Shown here one piece after another: positions 21,758 to 34,400 of a stretch of 64,000 nt of DNA (positions are counted from its first letter, which is position 1; every line of letters starts with the position of its first letter). Under the pieces are notes generated by a model. The model was not told the origin of the DNA. It saw only the letters and a program-made list of their open reading frames with translations, and did no database searches. The stretch is from Parietaria judaica (Eukaryota > Streptophyta > Magnoliopsida > Rosales > Urticaceae), in contig OX940865.1 in the NCBI GenBank assembly GCA_954871525.1, positions 19,514,420 through 19,578,419 on the forward strand. The letters run 5' to 3'. The position numbers and the translations under genes were made by a program.

Positions 21758-22379
21758 TCTTCATCGAGTCGTGCACGGTGACGAGTCCGATGATAATCTC
21801 GTACCCGCCACGGCGGCGTACTCGGGAGTGCAGCGATGAGCGCGCCGGTATTCCGGGCTCATCGCGACGATAACTAGAGGCTCCTTTTTTTTTTTTTTTT
21901 GGTCATCTTCCGCCGCAATAATTTTCTGTATCCTGACGCTTTTGCCGTAAAATTAACACTTTTCTTGTTGATGGAAGTTACCTGGTAAGGACCGAAAAAC
22001 GCATGTGCATGTCGTTATTGGTCGTCGTTTGATAGGATGCATTGACCATCTCCTCGCATTTGGGTTTCATTGGTCGTCTCTTAGCTTCTCGGTCCTGTGA
22101 AGCCCTTTCTTGCCTTACAATGCTTTCGTCGCATCGTCAAGTTTTCCTCGTCTCCTCGAGCCTCCTGCGCATGTCCCTGTATCCTCGTACCTGAAATGTG
22201 AGCAAGTCAGAATCGAACCAGTGGTCAGTTCCATGTAGTGCGGAGTTCGCGTCAGTGGCCAGCGGGAAGCCGGTATCCTCTTGCGTAGAAGCTGCTCTCC
22301 GCTTACCTAGCGAGTAGCTCATCGCCTTGGACGGAAGTAGCTCTCGTAGTAGGCGGCGAGAACCTCATCGCTTACCGTC

Positions 22380-23480
22380 CCCGTCGGGAAGCCTGGGTTG
22401 TCGAATCTTAGCTCGTAGCTCACAGCGCAAGCTGCTCTCCTGCCAAGGGGAAGCAGGTGTCCTTGGCGAGCGCGTCGTCGGCGTCATCGGATCGTAGCTC
22501 GTCGTCAGGGCGTACCTTCTCGCGCCACTGGGGAAGCACGTGACCTGCCGCTGGGGGAGCACGTGTCCTGGCTGACTGCGACTGTCCTCGCAGTCAGCGA
22601 AGACGTCGTCGGCCTTCCTCGTCGTCGGCTCCTGGGTTGTCGCAAGCTGCTGACCTGCCACTGGGGGACCACGTGTCCTCTTTAGCGAGGACGACGTCGG
22701 TCTTCCTTATCGTCGGCTGCTGGGTTGTCGCAAGCTGCTGACCTGCCACTGGGGAAGCAGCTGCCCATCGCACTCGGCGATGACGTCGTCGGCCTTCCTC
22801 GTCATCGGCTCCTGGGTTGTCGCAAGCTGCTGACCTGCCACTGGGGGACCACGTGTCCTCTTTAGCGAGGACGTCGTCGGTCTTCCTTATCGTCGGCTGC
22901 TGGGTTGTCGCAAGCTGCTGACCTGCCACTGGGGAAGCAGCTGCCCATCGCAGTCAGCGATGACATCGTCGGCCTTCCTCGTCGTCGGCTCATGGGTTGT
23001 CGCAAGCTGCTGACCTGCCACTGGGGGACCACGTGTCCTCTTTAGCGAGGACGTCGTCGGTCTTCCTTATCGTCGGCTGCTGGGTTGTCGCAAGCTGCTG
23101 ACCTGCCACTGGGGAAGCAGCTGCCCATCGCGCTCGGCGATGACGTCGTCGGCCTTCCTCGTCGTCGGCTCCTGGGTTGTCGCAAGCTGCTGAGCTGCCG
23201 CTGGGGAAGCAGCTGTCCTCGCACTCGGCGAAGGCGTCGTCGGCCTTCCTTGTCGTCGGCTCGTGGGTTGTTGGAAGCAGCTGAGCTGCCGCTGGGGAAG
23301 CAGGTGAGCTGCCACTGGGGAAGCAAGTGTCTTCCCACCTGCCGTCGGCGAGAAGCCCTGCTCGCCGACGGCAGGTGTCCAACAACTGAGCTGCCGCTGG
23401 GGAAGCAGGTGAGCTGCCACTGGGGAAGCAAGTGTCTTCCCACCTGCCGTCGGCGAGAAGCCCTGCTCGTTGGCAGGCTG
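22380..23480 (-). repeat. 180-bp tandem array (two ~90-bp subunits) in non-autonomous element
   Basis: Blocks at 22621, 22801, 22981 and 23161 are 180 bp apart and nearly identical (tcctgggttgtcgcaagctg, then ctgacctgccactgggg). Each is made of two related ~90-bp halves. Degenerate units extend left to ~22380. On the right the array passes into a ~105-bp direct repeat (23281 and 23386). Minus-strand ORFs here simply read the array. Confidence 0.88.
23336..23377. repeat. perfect 17-bp hairpin with 8-base loop
   Basis: cacctgccgtcggcgag (23336-23352) and ctcgccgacggcaggtg (23361-23377) are exact reverse complements around aagccctg. The neighbouring repeat copy (from 23386) has only the left arm intact. 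It is GC-rich and would form a very stable RNA stem in the element transcript, near its 5' end. Confidence 0.9.
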
Positions 23481-23667
23481 TCGCCCTCCTGCGGGGAAGC
23501 AGCTCTCCTCCGACACAGCGAGCAGGCCGTCGACCTGTTCCTTGGCGATGAAACTTGCAGCGTCTGCAACTTTCTCCTCGAGCGTCCGGTAGGGGCGACT
23601 GACCCGTCGAATCAAAGCTCACGGCAAGGCCTGTAAGAAAACTAAGAAATGATACAGTTTTTATTCA

Positions 23668-23724
23668 TCAAATGTATAGACGAGATGAGCGCTCGGTGTT
23701 GTCGTTGTCGTCGTTGGTCGTCAT
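23668..23724 (-). CDS. vestigial gag start, 18-codon ORF
   Basis: After a leader matching the Tat element (cacagccaggaac, gaagag) the first ATG opens MTTNDDNDNTERSSRLYI and stops. It occupies the position of gag and is acidic like the helper's MPQDEERND. Probably what remains of gag after loss of the coding region; the retained leader may carry a packaging signal. Confidence 0.5.
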   Translation of the reverse strand: MTTNDDNDNTERSSRLYI

Positions 23725-23762
23725 CTCTTCGAGTTCCTGGCTGTGAGTTAGAGAAAAACTAA

Positions 23763-23780
23763 GCCCCTCGGTGGGCGCCA
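23763..23780 (-). other. primer binding site, tRNA-Lys type
   Basis: On the minus strand tggcgcccaccgaggggc starts three bases inside the 5' LTR end. Sequence and spacing match the Tat element. Confidence 0.85.
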
Positions 23781-23783
23781 AAC

Positions 23784-24306
23784 TGTGGAGGGCGATTCGC
23801 ACCGCCTTACCAGTCGCGAGGATAATCAAACAAACACAACAAAATATGAATAACAATTATCCCCGATTTATTTATCCCGAAAGGACTCGGTTTTTCCCGT
23901 TTGATAGCTCGGACACACGAAGGAGTAATAATGGAAAACATGATTTGATGCCGCACCCCGCCGCCTTCGGCGAGGCTGCCTACGTACCCGTCGAACCGGG
24001 ATCAGGTCATCACGTAGTTCAATGTGTTTAGTGGATTCTCTTCTCCTTTCTATCTTCTTTCTTTTCTCTTTTCTCTCCTCTCACGGCTGAACCCCCTCCC
24101 CCTCTCCATGAGGTTTTCTTTTGCATTTATAGGCTTAGGGTTAGTAGAGGCTTTACTCTTTGGGCTTTTTCTGCGAACTGGGCTTTTATTGGTTGTTCTA
24201 TCGTGGGCTGAAACTCCTCTTGTATCTTGCCTCTATTTTTATCGTTTTAATGTTAAAACGACAAGTGTAGAGTTGGGGATGGATTTGACCAAATCCGACC
24301 TTAACA
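23784..24306 (-). repeat. 5' LTR of non-autonomous element
   Basis: 523 bp; in element sense it begins TGTTAAGGTCGG and ends CCCTCCACA. The TATA box on the minus strand is ctataaatgc (plus 24123-24132). The hairpin gtcgttttaa/ttaaaacgat near its start parallels the one in the Tat LTR. Confidence 0.95.
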
Positions 24307-24311
24307 AACAG

Positions 24312-27300
24312 CACATATATTTAAAATCCAAATCTGCATGTAAACGTTAGAATAATATAAATATAAGTATATAACTCTATGTATGTGTCATATGAATCTA
24401 TAGTTTATATCGAGCATGAAAATTATATTGAAATAATAAAGTGAAAGGTAATTATAGTATGTAACAGTGGACAACTCGTGCGTATTCTTTTTAAGAAGAA
24501 TGGAATTTATATTTTTAGATTACTCTGAATTTTACTATCTTTCTCGCAGAGATTTCTAAAGTGCTGTGTTTTATCTCTCAAGTATATGTATATCATACTA
24601 CTCTTTCCCTATAATCATAGGCGGGTAGTTCGTTTCCGTTCATGTTCCCAAGGAAGTCCACGGAGAGAATTGGAAATGACGTCTCTCCCGAGTTAACTCG
24701 AAAGAGTTCATGAATCCGGATCTCTGTTAATTACGAATCGTGTCTATGAAAAGAAGAAGAAAACATGAGCTTTGTGGGGTGCCCCTTTGATGACTCTTTG
24801 GGCACGTGGTGCGCTTCAGGAGGCTGTGCCCGTGTTAATTTTTCCGTACAGGGCTCTTGTTGACTTATTAAGCTGAGCTCAAGTTGACTTTTTGCTTTTT
24901 TGGGCGGAGTTTAATTTGACTTTTTTTACGAGCCCGGTTTTTTTTTTTTTTTTTGGACCGATCAAGCTCGAGTTGACTTTTAATTATATATTATTTATAA
25001 CTGTATATTCATCCATTTATTAATTTCGGCATTACTTATTGAGACACTCAACAATATTACTATTTTAAGAGTTAAGTTAATTTGAATTTTGAAGGACTCA
25101 AAATATTGAGTAACATATTTGCTTATGGAACCTAATTGAGTTGTAAATAAGATTAATCGTTAATATTAATTGTTTTTGTCAAGTTAGAAACTTCAACTCG
25201 GCCAAAGAGAAAAGGAGTTGTTGGAAACCCTAGCTACTTGAGTGGGAAAAGTTGTAGAGTTCTTAGATGTATTATATAATGTATAGTAATTTTATTATTA
25301 GAATGTTCGTTACATCGGAAAGGGTGTGATCTGATACACCTAATCCACGCAATTGTTTATTTCTAATTACAAATCTTTGCAACATAAGTATTTAAGCTTA
25401 TAAATTTTAAGCACACCGACACATCCCGGATCTCTTTTTTAGCGACAATAGTAGACCAAAAACCATGCCGAGGTCGAATGATGTCCATGTGGCATTAAGA
25501 ACTTATACATGCACACGAGCTACGTGTATATTTACAATTGAACTTTGAAAATATCAACTATTCAATAATATTTTTATTAAACTAACAACATATATGTGTT
25601 ATTTTTTAATCTTAACAAGCATTAAATAAATTAGACTCGGGATTTTTGTGTGGCCTTCGAGTATTATTGCCAGTTTGCCACACAAAAAAATTAAGAATAT
25701 GTTCGCACCCTTGGTATAAATTAAGGTACTTATGCCGGTAATATATTCTATTTTCTAACATAAAATTCAAATATTATATATGCTTAAATGAGGAGTGTTA
25801 AAGTCTCATGTAAAAGGGGGCTAACAAGAAGGGTATAGCATGTTTTTATTTTTTATTTTTTTATTTTTATTTTAAAGCACTTGTAAAATTTTAGTTTTAT
25901 TTCTTAACAAGAGATATATTAATATTGAGTGCATGAATGGAAAAGGATTCCAAGCCTCATCATGAATAATATAATTAATTCAGCAGAAACTTCACTGATT
26001 ATGACAGTCCGTATATGCATAGAAGAAAATAGTGTAACAATTTCTTACTAATTAGTTAGACATATACATACAAATTAATTAATAGATGCTCTAATTTCTG
26101 ATTAAGAGATGGCAATTTTATGTACCGTAACAACTGATGGATATGCTAAGAGGGATGACAAGGTCCAAACCGGACGAATAGACAAGAGAGCGAGGAGGCG
26201 GGTTACAGATCAGAAAACGTAAAACACAATAGAATTTAACGAGCTAACGACAGTGAGACAGCGAGTCGACGAATCTTGACTAAGGTGAGAAAACAACATG
26301 TTTAGCCATTTAGGTTTTAGATTTTATTCCATTTAATTAATTACAATAAAAAATAAAGAGTAGTATATATTTATAAATTAAATTCAGAGTATATATTCAC
26401 TTTTTTTAAAAGTAAATAGTTTATTTCTGTCATAAATTAAAGTAGAAGGAAGAAAAAGGAAAATTTCGTAAGTAAAATATATATTAAGCATAGACGAAAA
26501 TAATTAAGTTCTTCAAACATTTATGACATTAAATTACAATTATGTAGTACTCATATTATTTAGAAAAAAGTCAAGTGTAATAGTTTAGTGTAATTATTAG
26601 AAGTATGAAATACCTTACTTAACATTTTGAAATAAGAGATAAAAATCTTTTCTAATTGTATTTGTCTTTTTTTTTTAATATATTATTTGTGTGTTTTATT
26701 CTTGAATTAACATTGTATGATATAATATATATCATTCGAATGGCTCCCTCACAATTGAAGTCTCGAACTTGATTTTGCTCAAGAACTTTAGTTAATTGAT
26801 AGTTAATTGAAAATTTAATCACTTATGCCAAAAATTGTGCATTGTAAAAAAATTTCGCCTATCCTTTTTAAAAAATTAAGTTAGCTATACTTCTTAACAT
26901 CGATCATGTAGTTTACTTTCAATTTATATTCTCTAATCATGTTAATTTTCAGAAACGTAAGATTGCCTTGGACGAGAAAAAATAAGCCGACAACGAGGAG
27001 TAGGACGTGCACACACATCACAAAAAGGTTAGTGTAGAACATGATGAGCCGAAAATGATAAAACTCGACAAGAGTGAAGCAGGAAGATGACGGACTCAAG
27101 AAAAAACGATGATTCATGGATTTAAGTTTACATTTTTAATCTTGCTAAATTTGATTAAGATATTAGAAAAATAGTGAGTAACTTTGTTATACTACAATTA
27201 GAAAAAAAAAATATCTTTTCCTTTTAAATATATTGGTCTATTTTTTTAATTACTCTTAGATGAGAACTGAGAAGTATTATATATATATATTATCAAAAGA

Positions 27301-28484
27301 TGAATGCTATACGGTATAAATTAATAATGTAAATTTCCTTTATTTATTATATCACTCTAAACTAGTCCTCTCATAGGTTAATATTGAGGGAATTTCTAAG
27401 CCATTAACCAAATTAAGACGCTACATATGAATGTTACAAGTCAAAAACCTAAACAATTGCGATTAAAAAATTAAATTATTTTGGAAGACTTCCAAAAGTC
27501 GCCTTATCAAGATAGGGAAAATAATATTGTATATTGTATATATACACAAGTATCTACAATTTAAATCTCTTTACTTATCATAATATCTAGTCTATTATCA
27601 ATAATGTATTCTATTAAATTAATCATATTTTATTTATGAATTTTGTATCCTTTCATTGGAGTAGTTGGAGAGAGTAAAATATCGTGGGAAATGGGTCCCA
27701 CTTTTTGGCGAAGACAGAATCTGGACCGTCCAAATTTGACACGTGTTGGTTGGTCAAAAAGTCTGTAGCAACTATTTGCAATTAGCAACAAAATAATTAA
27801 TTAAGAAACAATTTTAATGTTGAACATTATATGCACAGATACAAATACGCCAAAGAGAGTAGCGATTAACCATGATTAAATATTCCATAAATTTATGACG
27901 ATACTACCCCGTGAAGATTTTATGTAACGGTTGTTGAATTGAAAGCTTGAAATTACAATTACGCTTTTGGAGCTATGCAATATTTGATTTTGAACTTTAC
28001 ATGGCGAAACTTGAGGGGTAACAATTAGAAAAAAAAATAAAAAAAAATTATAGGAAAATAAAATATTGAAAAATATGGCTATCTATTACAGTACGTGGTT
28101 CATCAATATTTACATGTATAATATTTATAATTAAAAACTATTAACTTTAGTAGTCCCTTTGCTGAGAGATATCTACGTTAATAATGACTACGTACTCTTC
28201 GAAAAAAGTATGAACATGAATTGTCATTCTAATATGATTTCGTTGTGAAATTAGTTGACATTCTTTGTTAAATTGGATTGAAACTTAAAACAATATTAAT
28301 TTTGAAGATGTTTTTGTAAGTTAGGATTTTTTTTTTTTATATCAACAAGAACTTTTAGGCGTTACTCTGTCTGACTATCTTGACCTCGTATGAGACTTAG
28401 TCTCCAGTTGTTAACACGAAGCTCCGTTGAGGCCACATGAACAAGAACTTAACCGCGGAAACTCAGTCACACATGTATATTATG

Positions 28485-28517
<33 letters not shown>

Positions 28518-31069
28518 TAGTTGCGAACTTTCTTGTAGTATATTCTCCCCTTAAGATTCCAAAAGCATAACATATGTAAAATAGCTTTGCATGGGGCGAT
28601 ATATATAAATGCGTATGTAATAATCGTTTATTAAGGTAATACTATGCATAAAGCTGACCATTCTGTGTCGATTGGTTTTTTACGTGTGAAACACGTGCGA
28701 TAAAATTACATAATGTATGTGTGTGTAAATTTTCTTTTGAAATTAAAACAGAAACATAATTAAGTTTTTCATTAAGAGGTTTATTTCGTATTTAGTATGC
28801 ACGTGTTCGAACTGAATAGGCTTTAAAATGGTAAGAAACGCCGAACACTTGGATGTTCTCTTTAATTATCGGGATTTCTCGCTTAAGACGCTCCTATTGA
28901 ATAATTTATATACATTCATATATAAAAACACAGAATAACTTTAAAGATCAATACGTATATGATATATATATATATACCCATGACTAAGTCTAAATACAAG
29001 TACCCTTGATCACAATACAAAAATGTCTAAGATTATGACACGTGGCATGAATGTGTGATGTCGTTTTGTATGATTACCCATTCATGAGTAGAACAAAGAG
29101 TATTAGTAAAAATGAGATTTTATTTATATATAAATAATTTAATTGAAAAATCAACCAACAACCAAGCAAAACCAACACCACTAATTAAAATTAATTATAA
29201 GGTAAAATAATATAAATTTAAATTCGCCATAGTAATGTTTATGTTAGTGTAATGATAATTTGATTTGATTATATTGCTTTTTTTGGAATCTTGATGAAGA
29301 AATAAATATGAAAAACATATGAAAAATGACGCTATACATAAAAATATTATTGATTTAATTATTAATTTATGCTCACACATTTCTCCATCCAAGCTTCTTA
29401 TATAATAAGTGAATCAAGCACGCTTTGTTTTTGCTTTAAATTATATTAAGTTTTACTTGTAAAACGACATATATGTCTAATAATTTGAAGGATAGCTTTC
29501 ACTTTCTAATATAACTAGTGTTGAATATCTTATATATTGACATTTGAATTCTGTCTCTTTGTCTCTCTAAATGGAACTACATCTTTTCATATATGTGTTA
29601 CACTACTAATACCTTTAAATTATGAATCGTAAATTACTAGTCGTTATGAAAACCCAAAGTAGAATAATCGAGTTGTATTTTGTTGTTAATCGTGATTTTG
29701 AGCTTATATTTGAGCGACTTTTGTTGAAGTTACGGCACAAAAAAAGAACGTAATCATAAAGAATTAGTCGGATGTAAGAACAAAGAGTTTCGATCAACGG
29801 TAATAATTACGATTTTCTACAGTGACAAGTAGATGTACCTTGCACATCGATAACGAACGAACACCTGTAAACCTTACTAAAATAAACTATCATATTGTTG
29901 ATCATACTTAATAGAAATATTAAATATGGCTTTTAAGGTATTCTATTATCTGATGAAAATTAAACACTTTATTGCTTAATTACTATCTGTTGTGCATTAT
30001 AAATCATATGGAAAACAACAATTAAAGAGAATATATATTAGTGATCGACACAAAAAACTATATTGCAATCTTATTGATAAAGAAAACAACGGACAAGACA
30101 TTATTTGATACACTATAATCCAATTTTTATATCACAAAATAACGAGAGTGAAAAAAAATGATGTTTAAGTTAATTGATACAAAATAGGCAAATACCTTAT
30201 GTGAAACTAAGTTTTCAAATACCGATAACAATGAAAAATCTCAACCTCTCTTTTACTTGCAATTACAAGTACCGATCAGACCGCAAACCAATGAGCTCAA
30301 CACAATTTTGGAAAATAAAGTTGCGATAGTAAATTATTATGTAAATATAGGTTATAATTATAATTACATCACAAAATAAGGTACATAAGTACAATTTGAT
30401 ATAAATTACATGTGTGACAATATATTTTTTTTCTCTGATTTTTCTCTCTTTCCCTATTTTTTTATTTGTAAAAAGAAAGTAAACTGTTGTTCCGCAAATA
30501 AATTGCCGACAAATCAAAACTTTAGAGATACTAAAACCATACCGTAGTTCTAATTTTTTAAGTGTTTTTCAACCTAACCTTTCATTTCCGCTAAAATTTC
30601 AAACGTACAACTTTTATAAGCTTAGATCCTGCATCCGCCACAAGGAGCCCCTTAAATATTCGATCAATTACGTTGCACCGCAAAGCTACACGGAACGGGC
30701 CGGACATGAAACGATGGGTTCGGGTCACGAATTCTATAAGCTATATATCATTATTCATTACATAAATGTTTTTATTTTCTTGAATTGATTAAACTAGGAA
30801 AGGAGAAACAAGTGTTGTTGACAAACCTATGTGTAAATAAAAAAATAATAAAAGAGAGCCGCCTCATTCATCTACGTGTAAGTTTGCATGAAAATGTCAA
30901 TAGTTCCGAGTTTGAAACCAATGGAAGGCAGTTTTGTCATTTCAACCCTAGTAGACAAAAAGAAGCTTGGACAAGTAAATGCCTCCTATTTATTTATTTA
31001 TACAACTATTATTTATAAACTGCTCTCTTTTATTGTTTATTTATCCTTTTCTAACCCCGGTTTTTATGC
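24312..31069. other. AT-rich intergenic DNA, no gene seen
   Basis: About 6.8 kb upstream of the TGA gene. No ORF has coding character, and no tRNA-like B box is obvious. It contains (TA)n/(GA)n runs at ~28487-28520 and a 12-bp hairpin (tttttgtgtggc/gccacacaaaaa) at 25643-25688. It probably includes the distal promoter of the downstream gene. Confidence 0.55.
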
Positions 31070-31386
31070 CTCTCTCTCTCTCTCTCTCTCCTGTAAATTT
31101 ACAGGAAAGTCGTCTACTTCAACTTGGGGTGAGAGACAGAGATCAAAGCTTTAGTCTTTGCTCTTCTCTTCTCTCTCTCTGTCAAACTCTTCTCATCTCT
31201 TTCTTATTAACCGACCCTTTTGGCTTCTCTCTCTAGAATAGTGTTTTTGTCTCTTTCTCTCTCTCTCCTCTCTCTCTATCTAGACGGCCGATATGGCGAT
31301 AAGAGGTTATGATCTTGATCTTGGAAGAAGAAGGAGAGAAGAGAGATGAGCCTCGGATAATTACAAACCAAAAGGGTCGGTGTTGT

Positions 31387-31441
<55 letters not shown>

Positions 31442-31448
31442 GCTCTAT
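31070..31448 (+). promoter_or_regulatory. CT-rich 5' leader/promoter of the TGA gene
   Basis: Several CT microsatellites precede the start codon: ~31071-31090, 31166-31180, 31252-31280 and an uninterrupted ~50-bp (CT)n at 31389-31439 ending ten bases before the ATG. CT/GA runs in plant leaders are known targets of BBR/BPC GAGA-binding proteins. No clear TATA box or transcript start can be fixed. Confidence 0.5.
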
Positions 31449-34400
31449 ATGGGGTTTTCAAGATCAGGCCATTTCAAGGACGAAGTAAAGTTAGCTGATC
31501 ACCATCACCATCACCAGGAAGAAGAACACTCCAAGCTTTTAGCGACTCCTTTCATGGCTTCTTCCAATTCCACCATTAAAGGAATCTTCAACAACAGCAA
31601 CAACCAAACAAACCCACTTGAGCATCAGCAACATCAACAACTACATCATCAAATGATTCCGAATTACGGAATCAACATGCAGTCGTCACCGTCCTCTTCC
31701 ATCGGAAACTTCATGTAATTATTACTCTCCTTTCTCCGTTGAACAAGCGTTTTTTCAATTCATTTCTTAGTTGTCGTGTGCAATCGTCACCTTCCTCTTT
31801 GATCGGAAAACCGAGCGTTCTTTTGAATTCATTTCTTGTATGTCGTGTTGCTCGAACTCTACATAATTACATCAACAAATTTACTTTACATATTTTAATT
31901 ATAAGCACCTTTTTTCTTCGATCGGAAACTTCATGTAATTATTATCCTCCTTTCTTAGTAGAACAAGCGTTTTTCAATTCATTTTTTACATTTTGTATGC
32001 AATCGTTACCTTCCTCTTTGATTGGAAATTGAGTGTTTTTTCAATACATTTCTCATTTTTCTTGTTGCTTCAATTTTCTTAATCAACTAATATAAATCCT
32101 CTTCTTCAATTAAAAAGTACTTCGTGTAATTATTATCCTCCTTTCTCGGTAGACCGAGCGTTTTTTCAATTCAATTCTATGTCGTATGCAATCGTCACCT
32201 TCCTCTTCAATCGGAAACTAAGCGTTTTTTCAATTCATTTCTTATATGTCGTGTCGCTCGAACTCTATATCTAAAAAATACGTGTTCACAATCTCAATTA
32301 TACTCACCTTCCTCTTCGATCGAAAACATCATGAAATTATTTTTCTCCTTATTTTTTTAAGTAGAGTGAGCGTTTTTCCAATTTAGTTGTTGTGTACTCG
32401 TGTGGCTTGAACTCTATATATGTAATAAATTCAGTATGCATAGTCAACTGTAGAGATATTAATTGATTGTTTTCTTTTTTGCTTATTATTATTATTTGTG
32501 ACAATTATCAGAAGCAAGGATAATTTGGGAAGTGGGAATAATCAAGGAGCTTATGATTTGGGAGAATTGGATCAAGCGCTTTTCCTATACCTAGATGGAC
32601 AACAAGCTGAATCTAGTACTACTTCAAATCATCTTCATCAAGACCAAAGGCGTAAGTAATTTTAATTATTATTATCAGTTAAAAGCTAAAATCATCATCT
32701 TCTTCTTCTTCTTCATGATCAATTAGTACATGCATTATTTTTATATATATATATGTATAATATATAGATGTTGATACGGAGATTGTATGGCAAAAGGGCA
32801 CAGGAAAAGCATTTTCAACTGATCAAAATCTGGTGCATAGTACTATTGCTTTGACCGGATCATCCTTGCAGAAATTAAAAAGATTTTGTAAATAATCTTT
32901 ACAATATATAAAATTATTAACTAATTGGACTATGGAGGAAAAGAAAACAATTAATATAACGAGAAAAAAAATTACTCTTTGTTTTTTTGCTTTTGGACCG
33001 TGACAAAAATGTGTAACAAATTTCACCAAAACTATCATGAATTCCTAGAAAAAAATATATTTATTTTTTGGTTTTAAATATTTCCACACATATAGTGTTG
33101 CTGTACTGAAACTAAGGTACAAGGGACAAGTATGGGTCTATCTTTTTTTTTTTAATGAAAAATAACTTTTAAATGCTCATTCATTACTACAATCCCACCA
33201 TAATAAATTCATATATATGCCTCATTCTTTCTTAGTCTAACTAGATGATAATATTCTCAAGTGTAATTTCCTCTTCCTCTCTACTTTTGTGTATAATTGC
33301 TCCTTCCTTTGATATAGGGTACATTAATTGAGAAAATACTTTCATTATTATCATAACATCACTATACTTATCATTTATCAATAACTTTATTTAATTAATT
33401 TTAATTAATCATGTGTATTTAATTATTTACATATTTGCAGATCATAATAACACTTCAGGAATGAGGCCTCCAACTTTGAACATCTTCCCATCTCAGCCTA
33501 TGCACGTTGAGCCATCATCCACCAAAGTAAGCAATAATTAATTATTATTATTATCTGAATATTAATCCAATTATCATTATAGCTAAACATACATGTTTTA
33601 AAATAATCAATGATGATCAGGCGAGCACAGGATTATCATCGCCGGTTGCTTCAGTGAGTGGATCAAAGAGAGGCTCTGATCATCAAAATTCAATATTATC
33701 AAGTAATAATATGGATTTGGTGAATAATAATAATAACAATGGTAATAGAAATAATGCTTCTATTACACGCAATGATATTACTTCCAACGCTGCTCTCTCT
33801 GCTCCTGATCACCCTGCAACCACCAATAAGGCCGTCAAGGTACTATATACTAAATACTAAATAGATATAATATATATATATATATATATAGATATAGATG
33901 TATATATACGGCAGTATGGTCTCCATGGGTGGGATTCGACCGAACCGAAAGCAAGACCGAGTCCAAGTCGTGAATTTTGAAAATCGACTTTTCAAAACCC
34001 TCATCCGATCCAACCCAATCTTATAAATCCGACACTGACCCGATTTTTTTGTGTGAGCTATTAATTTGACACACCCCAAGTATTACGTAGGTATTATATG
34101 CTTATATAGTATATATATGCATATATGTGCAAACGGTCGGGCGTGGGGCTGATTTTGCACGTCATTTGGCGAGCACGATCAGCCCTACACTTTACGAAAT
34201 TGGGTTAGCAATATCCTCTTATTATAATGTTATTTTTAAAAAGAAGAAGCTAAGTTATTTTGATTTTTGATTTTTATTTTTAAACACGGGCGTTGGATTG
34301 TCTGCGCCGAAGAGATGGCCTACCCATGGCTCGATCGTCCCAAATGTGTTTCTATATATCTACAGTATATATGTAAAGATTATGTTAAGACTAGTAGCCT

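Larger units (their letters stand above)
19642..24306 (-). mobile_element. non-autonomous LTR retrotransposon (LARD-type) related to the Tat element
   Basis: A 4665-bp element in minus orientation with 523-bp LTRs differing at one base and a perfect target duplication AACAG at 19637-19641 and 24307-24311. It shares with the element at 759-13583 the first ~50 bp and last ~30 bp of the LTR, the tRNA-Lys-type PBS, the start of the gag leader (cacagccaggaac...gaagag...ATG), the minisatellite with its flank, and the polypurine tract. It has no gag, protease, RT or integrase. Its interior is instead a 180-bp tandem array and the minisatellite. It must therefore move with proteins supplied by a relative. 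The near-identity of the LTRs means a very recent insertion. That the Tat family shown here is its helper is inference from the shared ends. Confidence 0.93.

Noticed and set aside
20925..21873. Three overlapping ~270-300 aa plus-strand ORFs made of 14-residue repeats
   Set aside because: They are the 42-bp minisatellite read in three frames; no start context, no domain, and the array lies in a non-coding part of the element. Kept only as a finding about stop-free frames.
22137..23636. Overlapping minus-strand ORFs of 100-210 aa and a plus-strand 183-aa ORF
   Set aside because: They read through the 180-bp and 105-bp tandem repeats in several frames at once; repetitive composition explains the openness.
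24312..31069. tRNA or other small RNA genes
   Set aside because: I scanned for B-box-like ggttcgantcc and clover-leaf arms by eye and saw none; a covariance-model search would be decisive.
32768..32830. Possible extra TGA exon in intron 2
   Set aside because: The stretch has no GT-AG borders in phase, and exon 2 joins directly to exon 3 (DQR to HHNNTSG) as in relatives.
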